The position numbers and the translations under genes are program-made. Below are positions 40,472-50,239 of a stretch of 64,000 bases of DNA, one piece after another. Below the pieces are notes generated by a model. That model was not told the DNA's origin, made no database searches, and saw only the letters and a list, made by a program, of their open reading frames with translations. The first letter of the stretch is position 1. Every line of letters begins with the position of its first letter. Location of the stretch: NCBI RefSeq assembly GCF_024281235.1, contig NZ_JAHWXY010000003.1, positions 248,001-312,000 of the forward strand, in the 5' to 3' direction. This stretch comes from Shinella daejeonensis. GTDB taxonomy: Bacteria > Pseudomonadota > Alphaproteobacteria > Rhizobiales > Rhizobiaceae.

Positions 40472-41586
40472 CCATCGCCTCTTTCATATTCTTCCAGATT
40501 GTCCGCACCGTAGCCGGCTGTGCGACGAAGTGTGAAGCCTTCCGGCATCCGGCCGGATACACATGGGGATTCGATCCCGTCCTTGCCAAGGACCACAGGC
40601 CCCGTGAACAGGAGAATGCGATCGACAAGGCCCGCGTCGAGGAAGGATCCGGCCGTCCGTGCGCCGCCTTCGACGAGCAGCGAGGACATTCCGCGCGTAG
40701 CGAGCGCCATCAGCAGGTCGTCGAGCCGGCGCGGATCGCAGCGCAGGATTTCGACGCCCATGGCCTCCAGGGCGGCGGCGCGGGCAGCGCGGGTGCCGGG
40801 GTCCACGTCCCCGACGAGCCCGTCCTGCGCTTCCGTCGTCACCACCATGACCGGCACGTCTTTCGCGGTCCGCGCCAGTCTCGACGCCGGTGAAAGCTCG
40901 AGCCGCGGATCGAGCACGATGCGCGCCGGCGAACGGTCCTGAAGCCCCGGCAGGCGGCATGTCAGCTCCGGATCGTCGGCAAGCGCCGTGCCGATGCCGA
41001 CGAGGATCGCGTCCGTCTCCGCCCGCAGGACATGCACCTGTCCGCGCGAGACCGGTCCGGTGATCGCCACCTGCCCCGTTCCCGCCCGCCCGATCATGCC
41101 GTCGGCCGAAACCGCAAGCTTCAGAGTCACATGCGGCCGTTTCCTTGTCTGGCGGATGAGATAGGCGGCGAGCGCATCGCGGCCTTCCGCCTCCAGGACG
41201 CCGGTCCTGACGACGATGCCGGCATTTTCGAGGATCGACAGCCCCCTGCCCGCGACCCGCTCGTCCGGATCGGTGACGGACACGACGACGCGCGCGATGC
41301 CGGCGGCGACCAGCGCCTCCGCGCAGGGCGGCGTCTTGCCGTGATGGGAACAGGGTTCCAGCGTCACATAGGCGGTTGCGCCGCGCGCGGCGGCGCCGGC
41401 TTCGGCCAGCGCCTGCGTCTCGGCATGCGGCCGCCCTCCCGGCGCGGTCACGGCGGAAGCGAGCACGACGCCGTCACGAACGATCAGGCAGGCGACGGAC
41501 GGATTGGTGGCGGTCAGGCCGAGATTGCGGCGGCCGAGGCGGAGCGCCGCCGCCATGAAGCGCGCATCTTCCCCGGCCGCCGGCAT
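40456..41586 (-). CDS. ribD: Bifunctional riboflavin deaminase/reductase RibD
   Basis: Deaminates and then reduces the pyrimidine intermediate of riboflavin synthesis. 376 residues. The N-terminal zinc deaminase has HAETQALAEAG and EPCSHHGKTPPCAEALVAAGI; the C-terminal reductase domain has VTLKLAVSADGMIGR and LLVEGGARTAGSFLDAGLVD. Begins directly at the nrdR stop (adjacent codons) and overlaps ribE. Confidence 0.96.
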   Translation of the reverse strand: MPAAGEDARFMAAALRLGRRNLGLTATNPSVACLIVRDGVVLASAVTAPGGRPHAETQALAEAGAAARGATAYVTLEPCSHHGKTPPCAEALVAAGIARVVVSVTDPDERVAGRGLSILENAGIVVRTGVLEAEGRDALAAYLIRQTRKRPHVTLKLAVSADGMIGRAGTGQVAITGPVSRGQVHVLRAETDAILVGIGTALADDPELTCRLPGLQDRSPARIVLDPRLELSPASRLARTAKDVPVMVVTTEAQDGLVGDVDPGTRAARAAALEAMGVEILRCDPRRLDDLLMALATRGMSSLLVEGGARTAGSFLDAGLVDRILLFTGPVVLGKDGIESPCVSGRMPEGFTLRRTAGYGADNLEEYERGDGCLRA

Positions 41587-42066
41587 CTAGCCTTCCACGC
41601 CCGGATCGCGGGCGATCTTGGCGGCGACTTCGGCAAGGATCTTCTCGAAGTCGTCGACATGGGAGAAATCGCGATAAACGGAAGCATATCGAACGAAGCC
41701 GACGTCATCGAGCGCCTTTAGCGCCTCCAGAACCTGAAGGCCGATTTCCTCGGAGGAAATCTCCGTCTCGCCGGAGCTTTCCAGCCGGCGGACGATGCCC
41801 GAGACCGCGCGTTCGATGCGGTCCCGGTCGACGGGGCGCTTGCGAAGCGCAATCTCGAAGGACCGGGAGAGCTTGTCACGGTCGAAACGGGCCTTGCGGC
41901 CCGTCTTCTTGGCGACCATCAGCTCGCGCAACTGCACCCGTTCGAACGTCGTGAAACGACCGCCGCAATCCGGGCAGATACGGCGGCGGCGAATGGCCAC
42001 TCCGTCCTCGGCCGGGCGGGAGTCCTTCACCTGCGTATCTTCCGAACCACAATAGGGGCAGCGCAT
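41587..42066 (-). CDS. nrdR: Transcriptional repressor NrdR
   Basis: 159-residue ATP/dATP-sensing repressor of ribonucleotide reductase genes. Zinc-ribbon cysteines are paired as MRCPYCG and [11 protein letters not shown], followed by an ATP-cone ([21 protein letters not shown]). It lies between glyA and ribD, the normal alphaproteobacterial position. No ribonucleotide reductase genes are in the window. Confidence 0.96.
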   Translation of the reverse strand: MRCPYCGSEDTQVKDSRPAEDGVAIRRRRICPDCGGRFTTFERVQLRELMVAKKTGRKARFDRDKLSRSFEIALRKRPVDRDRIERAVSGIVRRLESSGETEISSEEIGLQVLEALKALDDVGFVRYASVYRDFSHVDDFEKILAEVAAKIARDPGVEG

Positions 42067-42101
42067 GCCGGCTCTGTCTCCTCGTCTTCAGGCAAGCGGG
42101 A

Positions 42102-42128
42102 GCGGGAAACCGCCAGGCGATTTCCCGC
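42102..42128 (-). other. Hairpin between glyA and nrdR
   Basis: Perfect 8-bp arms gcgggaaa / tttcccgc with an 11-nt loop, starting 8 nt past the glyA stop. No U-tract. May attenuate or stabilise the glyA message rather than end transcription. Confidence 0.5.
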
Positions 42129-42135
42129 AGGCCGC

Positions 42136-43434
42136 TCACATATAGGGGTACATGGGGAAGCGGTCGGTGAGTTTCACCACCTTTTCCCGCACGGCCGTCT
42201 CGACCGCCGCATTGCCCTCGTCGGAATTGGCGGCCTTGAGACCGTCCAGGACCTCGACGATCAGGTTGCCGATTTCCTGGAACTCGGCCTCCTTGAAGCC
42301 GCGGGTCGTGCCGGCCGGGGTGCCGAGGCGGACACCGGACGTAACGAAGGGCTTCTCGGGGTCGAACGGAATGCCGTTCTTGTTGCAGGTGATATAGCCG
42401 CGGCCGAGGGCTGCTTCGGCGCGCTTGCCGGTCGCGTTCTTCTTGCGCAGGTCGACCAGCATCAGGTGGTTGTCCGTGCCGCCCGAAACGATGTCGAGGC
42501 CGCCGGCCTTCAGCGTCTCGGCAAGCGCCTTCGCGTTCTTGACGACCTGAGCGGCATAATCCTTGAATTCCGGCTGAAGCGCCTCGCCGAAGGCGACAGC
42601 CTTGGCGGCGATGATATGCATCAGCGGGCCACCCTGAAGCCCCGGGAACACGGCCGAGTTGATCTTCTTGGCGATGTCCTCGTCGTTGGTCAGCACGACG
42701 CCGCCGCGCGGGCCGCGCAGCGACTTGTGGGTCGTCGTCGTGGCGACGTGGCAATGCGGGAACGGCGAGGGATGCTGGCCGCCGGCGACGAGGCCGGCGA
42801 TATGGGCCATGTCGACCATCAGATAGGCGCCGACCTCATCCGCGATCTCGCGGAAGCGCTTCCAGTCCCAGATGCGGGAATAGGCGGTGCCGCCGGCGAT
42901 GATGAGCTTCGGCTTGTTCTGGCGCGCCTTCTCGGCGACGTCGTCCATGTCGAGCAGGTTGTCGCCCTCACGCACGCCGTAGGAAACGACGTTGAACCAT
43001 TTGCCGGACATGTTGACCGGCGAACCGTGCGTCAGATGGCCGCCGGAATTCAGGTCCAGTCCCATGAAGGTGTCGCCGGGCTGGAGCAACGCGAGGAAGA
43101 CGGCCTGGTTCATTTGGCTGCCGGAGTTCGGCTGCACGTTGGCGAAATTGACGCCGAAGAGCTTCTTGGCGCGCTCGATGGCGAGTTCCTCGGCGATATC
43201 GACGAACTGGCAGCCGCCATAGTAGCGCTTGCCCGGATAACCTTCGGCATATTTGTTCGTCATGATCGAGCCCTGCGCCTCAAGCACGGCGCGCGAGACG
43301 ATATTCTCCGAAGCGATCAGTTCGATCTCGTGACGCTGGCGACCGAGTTCCTTCTGGATGGCGCCGAAGATATCCGGATCGGCATCGGCAAGCGTACGGG
43401 TGAAGAAAACATCGGTGGCGGAAGACTGGCTCAT
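42136..43434 (-). CDS. glyA: Serine hydroxymethyltransferase
   Basis: PLP enzyme interconverting serine and glycine with tetrahydrofolate, the main source of one-carbon units. 432 residues; PLP lysine in [14 protein letters not shown], plus [19 protein letters not shown] and [14 protein letters not shown] near the N-terminus. Head of the nrdR-rib-nusB run, divergent from chrA. Confidence 0.97.
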   Translation of the reverse strand: MSQSSATDVFFTRTLADADPDIFGAIQKELGRQRHEIELIASENIVSRAVLEAQGSIMTNKYAEGYPGKRYYGGCQFVDIAEELAIERAKKLFGVNFANVQPNSGSQMNQAVFLALLQPGDTFMGLDLNSGGHLTHGSPVNMSGKWFNVVSYGVREGDNLLDMDDVAEKARQNKPKLIIAGGTAYSRIWDWKRFREIADEVGAYLMVDMAHIAGLVAGGQHPSPFPHCHVATTTTHKSLRGPRGGVVLTNDEDIAKKINSAVFPGLQGGPLMHIIAAKAVAFGEALQPEFKDYAAQVVKNAKALAETLKAGGLDIVSGGTDNHLMLVDLRKKNATGKRAEAALGRGYITCNKNGIPFDPEKPFVTSGVRLGTPAGTTRGFKEAEFQEIGNLIVEVLDGLKAANSDEGNAAVETAVREKVVKLTDRFPMYPYM

Positions 43435-43466
43435 CCTCGAGGCTCCTTAAGGTCCAAGTGACACGG

Positions 43467-43495
43467 TGTTTATCGTCCTCGCATGGGCAGGGCAA
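43467..43495 (-). promoter_or_regulatory. Candidate promoter of glyA
   Basis: On the minus strand TTGCCC (43490-43495) and TAAACA (43467-43472) separated by 17 nt, about 33 nt upstream of glyA. The -35 match is moderate. Confidence 0.35.
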
Positions 43496-43684
43496 GACAC
43501 GCTCCACGGTTTGCGCCATTTGCGCACGCCTTATGGAACAAAAACGACAGAGGCCGCCGGCGGCTTCGGGCGCGCTCTTCACCGGCGACGCCGGCCCGTC
43601 AAACCCGCCCCCATCCGGGCGGCATCTTCCGGTCGTCATCTCCGGCTGATAATCCGGTCGGGACCGACAGTTCAGGAGCAGCCG

Positions 43685-44902
43685 ATGACCGACCATGCCG
43701 CAGACCGGAAGGCCGCCTCCGGCCGGGGAAGCGCGACGGAAGTTTTTGCCGTCTTCCTCAAGCTCGGCCTGACGTCCTTCGGCGGCCCTATCGCCCATCT
43801 CGGATATTTCCGGGACGAACTGGTGGTGCGGCGGCGCTGGCTTGACGATCGCGCCTATGCCGATCTCGTCGCGCTCTGCCAGTTCCTGCCGGGTCCGGCG
43901 TCGAGCCAGGTCGGCTTCGCCCTCGGCATGATGCGGGCGGGATGGCCGGGAGCGCTTGCGGCCTTTACGGCCTTCACCCTGCCGTCCGCGCTCGTCCTTA
44001 TGGCTTTCGCACTGACCGCCGCCACGGCCGCCGCCGGGCCGGGCGGCGGCGCGCTGCACGGCCTCAAGATCGTGGCCGTCGCCATCGTGGCGCAGGCGGT
44101 ATGGGGCATGGCGAGGAACCTCTGTCCGGACCGCGCGCGCGCCGCCATCGCGGTTCTAGCCGTCGCGATCGTAGCCTTCGCGCCGGGGGCTTTCGGCATG
44201 GTCGGCGCCATCGCGGCCGGCGCGGCGCTCGGGCTCCTCCTCGGCCGGGCAATGCCGCGGCCGGCGGACAACCGCCTTGCGCTCCCCGTTTCCCGAAGCG
44301 TGGCCGTCGCGGCCATCGTCGCCTTTTGCGCCCTGTTGATCCTCCTGCCGCTCCTGGCGGAGCAATCGCGGGCGCTGGCCGTTTTCGACAGTTTCTATCG
44401 GGCGGGCGCGCTGGTGTTCGGCGGCGGCCACGTCGTGCTGCCGCTTCTCGACGCCGAGGTCGTCCAAAGCGGGCAGATCTCGTCCGACGTCTTCCTCGCC
44501 GGCTATGGAGCCGCCCAGGCGGTGCCGGGACCGCTCTTCACCTTCGCCGCCTATCTCGGCGCGGTGTCCGGTTTGCAGCCGAACGGCGTGATCGGCGCCG
44601 GCCTCGCACTCGCGGCGATCTTCCTGCCGGGTTTCCTCCTGCTGGTCGGCGCCCTGCCCTTCTGGGACCGGTTCCGGACCATGGCGAAGGTGCGATCCCT
44701 GATGCAGGGCGCAAACGCCGCCGTCGTCGGCATCCTCGCGGCCGCGCTCTATTCGCCGGTTTTCACCACCGCGATCGGCAACCCCCGCGATTTCGCCCTG
44801 GCGGCTGCGGGTTTCGTGGCGCTGACCGCCTGGAACGCGCCGCCATGGACCGTGGTCGGCCTTTCGGCCCTCGGCGGCGCGGCTCTGGCGTTGATCGGCT
44901 GA
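43685..44902 (+). CDS. chrA: Chromate transporter ChrA, long form
   Basis: 405-residue CHR-superfamily membrane protein made of two fused homologous halves (first begins FLKLGLTSFGGPIAHLGYF, second YRAGALVFGGGHVVLPLLD). Each half has the family motif of F-GGP/GGGH and a Q-x-x-PGP element (CQFLPGPASSQ and AAQAVPGPLFTFAAYLGA). Family members export chromate, though many have other anion substrates. Start at ATG 43685 after AGGAG. Ends convergently with ldtP, with a hairpin terminator between. Confidence 0.9.
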   Translation: MTDHAADRKAASGRGSATEVFAVFLKLGLTSFGGPIAHLGYFRDELVVRRRWLDDRAYADLVALCQFLPGPASSQVGFALGMMRAGWPGALAAFTAFTLPSALVLMAFALTAATAAAGPGGGALHGLKIVAVAIVAQAVWGMARNLCPDRARAAIAVLAVAIVAFAPGAFGMVGAIAAGAALGLLLGRAMPRPADNRLALPVSRSVAVAAIVAFCALLILLPLLAEQSRALAVFDSFYRAGALVFGGGHVVLPLLDAEVVQSGQISSDVFLAGYGAAQAVPGPLFTFAAYLGAVSGLQPNGVIGAGLALAAIFLPGFLLLVGALPFWDRFRTMAKVRSLMQGANAAVVGILAAALYSPVFTTAIGNPRDFALAAAGFVALTAWNAPPWTVVGLSALGGAALALIG

Positions 44903-44915
44903 CGACGCAAACGCG

Positions 44916-44953
44916 AAGGCCGCGCCTTCCCGCAAGAAGACGCGGCCTTTTTC
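44916..44953. terminator. Terminator between chrA and ldtP
   Basis: Stem aaggccgcg (44916-44924) / cgcggcctt (44941-44949), with loop ccttcccgcaagaaga and trailing ttt on plus. Serves both convergent genes. Confidence 0.75.
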
Positions 44954-44971
44954 ATTGGTGACGACGATGCC

Positions 44972-46303
44972 TTATTGCGGCAGGAAATCGCTTTCGACGG
45001 CCCCGACGGCGACGCCGCCTTCCTGGCCGTAGCCAGTTTGCAGCGCCAGTTCCGTCGCGCCGTCCTTGTGGTAGATGTCGTCGCGGAACTGGATCGCCCG
45101 GTCCGACGCCGCCCAGGCGGTGATATAGGTGAAATAGACCGGCACTTCCTCAGCGAGCCGGATCGGCGTGTTGACCCCGCTCTTGATCGTCGCCTCCATC
45201 TGCTGGCGCGACCAGTCGGGCGTTTCCTTGAGCAGCCAGACGGAAAGATCGCGCACGTTCTGCACGCGCACGCAACCGGACGATTCAAACCGCATCAACT
45301 TGTTGAACATGCCCTGCTGCGGGGTGTCATGCATATAGACCGCATGCTCGTTGTGGAAGTTGATCTTCGTCGAGGACATGGCGTTGATCTTGCCCGGATC
45401 CTGGCGGAACATCAGGTTCGGCGCCTTCTCGGCGTTCCAGTCGATCGTTTCCGGTGCGACCTCGTTGCCCGAGGCGTCGAAAAGGCGGATCGCGTTTCGC
45501 GACAGATAGGTCGGATCCTTGCGCATCAGCGGCATGATATCCTTCTGGATGATCGAGCGCGGCGCCGTCCAGTAAGGATTGAGGATGACCTCGTAGATCT
45601 TCGAGTTGAGGACCGGCGACTGACGGTCGATCTTGCCGACGATCGCGGTGTGGCGCAGCGCGACGCGGCCGTTTTCCACAGCCTCGATATAGGCGGCGGG
45701 AATATTCACCACAACGTAGCGGCGGCCGAGATCGCCCGACATCGATTGCAGGCGCACGAGGTTCGTCCGCAACTGGCCGAGACGGATATTGGCGGAAACG
45801 TTCAGCGCCTTCAGCGTATATTCGCCGACCGCCCCATCGGCCGGAAGCCCGTGGCGGGCCTGGAAGCGCTTCACCGCGCCATCGACATAAGAATCGAAAG
45901 CGCTGGAAATGCCGGCCGAACGCGACAGGTCGCCGGAGATGATCAGGCGCTGGCGAAGCTGCTGGACGGCGGGATCGTTAACACCGATCTGGAGCTTCTG
46001 CTGGGCGTTGACCATCGGCCAGCCGCCATTGGCGACAATGTCCTGATACTCCACGATCGCCTGCTGGAGATTGGCCGCGCTGTCCGCGCCGAAGATCGGA
46101 TTGTTGGAAACCACGGCGGTGGCGCTGCGCGACGCCCTGGCGTCGAACTGGTCGTCCCAGTTGCCGCGGCGCGACGAGCCGAGAATCTCATCGATCGCCG
46201 ACTGCGCGGAGGCCGAGCCGGCCACCGCGGCGGCGCCGAGCGTCACAGCGGAGCGCAGGAATTTACGGCGCGAGAACACATCAAATCCGGTTTTGCGAGA
46301 CAT
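44972..46303 (-). CDS. ldtP: L,D-transpeptidase (LdtP-like), Tat-exported
   Basis: 443-residue periplasmic enzyme that makes 3-3 peptidoglycan cross-links or links proteins to the wall. It has a twin-arginine signal (SRRKFLRS, cleavage after SASA), a peptidoglycan-binding region with FQARHGLPADG, and the YkuD catalytic domain: YMHDTPQQ and SSGCVRVQN with the active-site cysteine. It lies downstream of a MarR regulator like the LdtR that controls ldtP in the related genus Liberibacter, hence the name. The symbol rests on that analogy. Confidence 0.88.
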   Translation of the reverse strand: MSRKTGFDVFSRRKFLRSAVTLGAAAVAGSASAQSAIDEILGSSRRGNWDDQFDARASRSATAVVSNNPIFGADSAANLQQAIVEYQDIVANGGWPMVNAQQKLQIGVNDPAVQQLRQRLIISGDLSRSAGISSAFDSYVDGAVKRFQARHGLPADGAVGEYTLKALNVSANIRLGQLRTNLVRLQSMSGDLGRRYVVVNIPAAYIEAVENGRVALRHTAIVGKIDRQSPVLNSKIYEVILNPYWTAPRSIIQKDIMPLMRKDPTYLSRNAIRLFDASGNEVAPETIDWNAEKAPNLMFRQDPGKINAMSSTKINFHNEHAVYMHDTPQQGMFNKLMRFESSGCVRVQNVRDLSVWLLKETPDWSRQQMEATIKSGVNTPIRLAEEVPVYFTYITAWAASDRAIQFRDDIYHKDGATELALQTGYGQEGGVAVGAVESDFLPQ

Positions 46304-46377
46304 CTATCCTACCATATCCAGAAGGCGCCTTCGGGAGGCCAGGGGGCATGGCGCACCATGCGGTCGTTCCCATGCAG

Positions 46378-46405
46378 CTATCACGGATAGGGTTAACAAA
46401 CGCAA
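46378..46405 (-). promoter_or_regulatory. Candidate promoter of ldtP with a TTAACCCT element
   Basis: On the minus strand TTGCGT (46400-46405) and TGATAG (46378-46383), spacing 16 nt. TTAACCCT (46389-46396) lies between the two boxes, where a regulator would block RNA polymerase. Confidence 0.4.
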
Positions 46406-46559
46406 ACCGGCCCTGCCGCTTCTAGACTGCACTGCCGGATGTCACAGTAATATGGCCAATTCGTGGTCCGGACAATGTCGCCGTTCAAGCCGCGAAAACG
46501 ACCGGACCGGATGCGCAGGGACGCACCCGGTCTTGCTGGAGGCCGGCCGGAACGCCTTC

Positions 46560-47069
46560 TTACAGGCGATAGAGGATCGAGTCGTTCCAGAAGCGGTCGA
46601 GACGCTGCAACAGCTTGTTCATCTGCGAGAATTCGCTCTCGCCGATGCCGCCGACCTGCTCGATCGAACCGATGTGTCGTTCATAGAGCTGCGCCACGGT
46701 CTCGGCGATCTCCTGGCCGGCCTCGGTCAGGCTGATGCGGACCGAGCGACGATCGATGCGCGAGCGCTGATGGTTGATGAAGCCGAGATCGACCAGCTTC
46801 TTCACGTTATAGGACACGTTCGAACCGAGATAGTAGCCGCGCGAGCGCAGTTCGCCGGCCGTCAGTTCGGAATTTCCGATGTTGAACAGCAGCAGCGCCT
46901 GGATGGCGTTGACGTCGGAGCGACCGGCGCGGTCGAATTCGTCCTTGACCACGTCGAGCAGACGGCGATGCAGGCGCTCGACGAGATGGAGGGATTCCAG
47001 ATAGAGGGAACGGATCGCCTCTTCCTGCGGTTCAACGGCGACGGCCTGCGGCTTCATCTTGGTGTTCAT
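46560..47069 (-). CDS. ldtR: MarR-family regulator, LdtR-like
   Basis: 169-residue winged-helix regulator. Helix-turn-helix around VNAIQALLLFNIGNSELTAG and SRGYYLGSNVSYNVKKLVD, followed by the wing RSRIDRRSVRISLTEAGQEI, is very close to LdtR/LdtR-like MarR proteins conserved in Rhizobiales. It sits 256 nt upstream of ldtP on the same strand and very probably controls it and perhaps itself. An AT-rich partial palindrome upstream (gaatgcatctaaaattc, 47135-47151) could be an operator. Confidence 0.88.
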   Translation of the reverse strand: MNTKMKPQAVAVEPQEEAIRSLYLESLHLVERLHRRLLDVVKDEFDRAGRSDVNAIQALLLFNIGNSELTAGELRSRGYYLGSNVSYNVKKLVDLGFINHQRSRIDRRSVRISLTEAGQEIAETVAQLYERHIGSIEQVGGIGESEFSQMNKLLQRLDRFWNDSILYRL

Positions 47070-47199
47070 CGTACTGCCTCACTGTTTCGTTTGGCGGCGT
47101 TGGTTTGGTTTCCCGCCTTGAGTGAGACCCTATCGAATGCATCTAAAATTCTACTTAAACCGCAGCCTTAACAGCACCTTACCGGAAATCGATCCTGTT

Positions 47200-47637
47200 T
47201 CAGGGTGAATCAGACCTTACCGCTCTCGCCTGCTTGCGGCGCATGACGAAGATTGCCGCCCGGAACAGGACGAAAACCACCACCACCGCGATGTGCAGGA
47301 AGACGACGCCCCGGTTGGCGCCGAAGATCGACGGGAAGACCTCATGCATGACGATTTCGGTGGCGGCGGCGATGAGCCAGACGACCGGCCCCCAGGACAC
47401 GAGAAGCCACAGGCCGACGGCCGCGACCGGGAAGAGCACGGCAAGGGCCGTTGAAGCCGCCTTCCAGGCCGGCGGCAACAGGTCGAACCGCCCCCTCCCC
47501 TCCAGGCTGAACCCGGTGACCATCGCCCAGTATTGCAGCGCGTACCACAGGCCCACGACCGCCACGAGCCGCAGGAACAGCGCAAACGATCTTTCCAACA
47601 GCCCCGCTTTCGGAGCTTTCGCAGAATCAGCAACCAT
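47200..47637 (-). CDS. DUF6163 family membrane protein
   Basis: 145-residue protein with four predicted transmembrane helices (RLVAVVGLWYALQYWAMV, ALAVLFPVAAVGLWLL, VVWLIAAATEIVMHEVF, VVFLHIAVVVVFVLF). Start at ATG 47637 (MVADSAK), within the pattern of the family. Function unknown; conserved beside hemB and ldtR in rhizobia. The stop codon is followed by the 130-nt ldtR control region. Confidence 0.7.
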   Translation of the reverse strand: MVADSAKAPKAGLLERSFALFLRLVAVVGLWYALQYWAMVTGFSLEGRGRFDLLPPAWKAASTALAVLFPVAAVGLWLLVSWGPVVWLIAAATEIVMHEVFPSIFGANRGVVFLHIAVVVVFVLFRAAIFVMRRKQARAVRSDSP

Positions 47638-47739
47638 GGTGCGAACAGTAAGGGCAAGGCGAAGCCGCATAAAGCCGTAAACGGGCGAGGCCCTCCTTCT
47701 GCCGCAGAATGCCGCAGCGCCTGCCGGCCGCAACATGGT

Positions 47740-47767
47740 TTGATCGGCCGCGCCTGCGTGATAATAG
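47740..47767 (+). promoter_or_regulatory. Candidate promoter of hemB
   Basis: TTGATC (47740-47745) and TAATAG (47762-47767) with a 16-nt spacer, ~31 nt before hemB. Confidence 0.4.
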
Positions 47768-47798
47768 GCGCCTACCGACAGCGCAAGGAAGACGCCTC

Positions 47799-48815
47799 AT
47801 GACCGCCCGCACGAATATCGTCGATGAAATTACCGGCCATCGCCGCATGCGCCGCAACCGCAAGGCCGACTGGACGCGACGGCTGGTGCAGGAAAACCGC
47901 CTGACGGTCGACGATCTCATCTGGCCGGTCTTCATCGTTCCCGGCTCGAATATCGTCGAGCCCGTCTCCGCCATGCCGGGCGTCGACCGCATGAGCGTCG
48001 ACAAGCTGGTGGAGGCGGCACGGCAGGCCGCCGATCTCGGCATTCCGGCCATCGCCACCTTCCCCAACGTCGATATCGGGCTGCGCGATGAAACCGGCTC
48101 CCACAGCCTTGCCGCGGACAACCTGATCAATGCGGCGACCCGCGCCGTCAAGAAGGCGGTTCCCGGCATCGGCGTCATCACCGACGTCGCGCTCGACCCC
48201 TTCACGAGCCACGGCCACGACGGGATCCTGCGCGGCGGCGAGATCGTCAACGACGAGACGGTCGAGCAGGTGGCGCGCGCCGCCGTCATCCAGGCCGATG
48301 CGGGCTCGGACATCATCGCGCCCTCGGAGATGATGGACGGCCGGATCGGCGCGATCCGCCGCGCCCTCGACGCCGCCGGCCACCAGAATGTCGGTATCAT
48401 GTCCTATGCGACGAAATTCGCCTCGGCCTTCTATGGCCCCTATCGCGACGCGATCGGGACCGGCGGCCTGCTGAAGGGCGACAAGAAGACCTATTACATC
48501 GATCCCGCCAACGGCACCGAGTCGGTGCGCGAGGCGGCGCTCGACGTGGAGGAAGGCGCCGACATGCTCATGGTCAAGCCGGGGCTGCCCTATCTCGACA
48601 TCTGTTGGCGCATCAAGGAAGCCTTCGGCCTGCCGGTCTTCGCCTATCAGGTCTCCGGCGAATATGCCCAGATCAAGGCCGCCGCCCTAAACGGCTGGAT
48701 CGACGGCGAGAACGTGATGATGGAAACGCTGCTCTCCTTCAAGCGCGCCGGCTGCGACGGCATCCTCACCTATTTCGCGATGGACGCCGCGCGACGGCTC
48801 GCCCGCGACGGCTGA
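47799..48815 (+). CDS. hemB: Delta-aminolevulinic acid dehydratase (porphobilinogen synthase)
   Basis: Condenses two 5-aminolevulinates to porphobilinogen in heme synthesis. 338 residues. The two catalytic lysines lie in SYATKFASAFYGP and LMVKPGLPYLD. At the active-site metal position the sequence is DVALDPFTSHGHDG: aspartates/alanine replace the three zinc cysteines, so it is the magnesium-type enzyme known from rhizobia. Start at ATG 47799 (MTARTN). Confidence 0.96.
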   Translation: MTARTNIVDEITGHRRMRRNRKADWTRRLVQENRLTVDDLIWPVFIVPGSNIVEPVSAMPGVDRMSVDKLVEAARQAADLGIPAIATFPNVDIGLRDETGSHSLAADNLINAATRAVKKAVPGIGVITDVALDPFTSHGHDGILRGGEIVNDETVEQVARAAVIQADAGSDIIAPSEMMDGRIGAIRRALDAAGHQNVGIMSYATKFASAFYGPYRDAIGTGGLLKGDKKTYYIDPANGTESVREAALDVEEGADMLMVKPGLPYLDICWRIKEAFGLPVFAYQVSGEYAQIKAAALNGWIDGENVMMETLLSFKRAGCDGILTYFAMDAARRLARDG

Positions 48816-48883
48816 GATCCGGCCGTTGTTTTTCATCGCGCCGTTCCCATATCAAGGCCATGAACCACACGGGAGACCGCTCG

Positions 48884-49351
48884 ATGAATGCTGATTTCAA
48901 CGATACGACGCGGATTCCGTCCACGGACTGGCGCGCCTATCGCGGCGTGCTTTCGCGGCGGATCTTCGCCTTCCTGATCGACTATGCGATCATCGCCCTG
49001 CTCTGGATCCCGGCGGCTGTCGTGGTGTTCTTCCTCGGCATCCTGACGCTCGGCCTCGGCTTCTTCCTCTATCCGGCGCTCTTCGCCATCGTCGCCATGG
49101 CCTATTTCGGGCTGACCATGGGCGGGCCGAGCCAGGCGAGCGTGGGGATGAATGTCATGGGATTGAAGCTGGCGCGGGTCGACGGCCGGCCGATCGACAT
49201 CCTGACGGCGGTCGTGCATCTCGTGCTCTTCTGGATCGGCAACGCGCTGCTGACGCCGTTCATCGTGCTCATCGGCCTTTTCACCGATCGCGGGCGCCTG
49301 CTGCACGACCTGCTGCTCGGCACCGTCATGATGCGGCGCGACGTCTTATGA
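48884..49351 (+). CDS. RDD-family membrane protein
   Basis: 155-residue protein with three helices and the RDD pattern: R-D motif region LSRRIFAFLIDYAIIALLW and the final segment LFTDRGRLLHDLLLGTVMM. Start at ATG 48884 with GGGAG upstream; an earlier ATG at 48860 is possible. Function unknown; some RDD proteins are Na+/H+ antiporters. It lies 68 nt after hemB. Confidence 0.85.
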   Translation: MNADFNDTTRIPSTDWRAYRGVLSRRIFAFLIDYAIIALLWIPAAVVVFFLGILTLGLGFFLYPALFAIVAMAYFGLTMGGPSQASVGMNVMGLKLARVDGRPIDILTAVVHLVLFWIGNALLTPFIVLIGLFTDRGRLLHDLLLGTVMMRRDVL

Positions 49352-49445
49352 GCGGACGGGCGTCGCACCCGATTGACCTTTACGCGAAGTCCGCCGATTC
49401 TAGGTGAATGCGAAACGGCAAACCGATGGAGTCGCCCGACGCCCG

Positions 49446-50198
49446 ATGAATACGCAGGTATCCCCCTCACCCCAATTCTATCTTACCGCTCCTGCGGCCT
49501 GCCCCTATCTGCCGCAGGAGATGGAGCGGAAGGTCTTCACCCATCTCGTCGGCGAGCGCGCGCCGGAACTGAACGACCTTCTGACGCAAGGCGGCTTCCG
49601 GCGGTCCCAGAACATCGCCTACCGGCCGGCCTGCGAGACCTGCCGCGCCTGCATCTCGGTGCGCATCCTCGTCAACGAGTTCGAGGCGAGCCGCTCCATG
49701 CGCCGCGTGCTTGCGGCCAACGCCGATCTGATCTCCAGCGAGTATCCGGCCGAGCCGTCGAGCGAGCAATATTCGCTCTTCCGCCGCTATCTCGACGCCC
49801 GCCACCAGAAGGGCGGCATGTCGGACATGTCCGTTCTCGATTATGCCATGATGGTGGAAGACACCCACGTCCAGACGAAGGTCATCGAATATCGCCTGCG
49901 GGAGGAAGGGGCCGGCCTCAAGGACCGGCCGCAGGGCGAACTGCTCGCCGTCGCGCTGACCGACCGGATGGGCGACGGCCTGTCGATGGTCTATTCCTTC
50001 TACGATCCGGACAAGACCGGCCGCTCGTTCGGCACCTTCATGATTCTCGACCACATCCGCCGCGCCCGGGCGCTCGGCCTGCCGCATGTCTATCTCGGCT
50101 ATTGGGTCAAGGGATCGCGCAAGATGGACTATAAAACAAAGTTTTTGCCGCAGGAGCACCTGATGCCGCGCGGCTGGGAACGCTATAAGGCGGAATAG
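49446..50198 (+). CDS. bpt: Aspartate/glutamate leucyltransferase
   Basis: N-end-rule enzyme that adds leucine from Leu-tRNA to proteins with N-terminal Asp or Glu, marking them for ClpAP. 250 residues, with the ATE_N cysteine motif ([14 protein letters not shown]) and the ATE_C domain ([35 protein letters not shown]). Start at ATG 49446 (MNTQ), the family norm; upstream in-frame sequence is unrelated. Confidence 0.95.
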   Translation: MNTQVSPSPQFYLTAPAACPYLPQEMERKVFTHLVGERAPELNDLLTQGGFRRSQNIAYRPACETCRACISVRILVNEFEASRSMRRVLAANADLISSEYPAEPSSEQYSLFRRYLDARHQKGGMSDMSVLDYAMMVEDTHVQTKVIEYRLREEGAGLKDRPQGELLAVALTDRMGDGLSMVYSFYDPDKTGRSFGTFMILDHIRRARALGLPHVYLGYWVKGSRKMDYKTKFLPQEHLMPRGWERYKAE

Positions 50199-50239
50199 TC
50201 CAAACCGCCCGCAAGGCATGATTCGAGTAAGCGCTCCCC

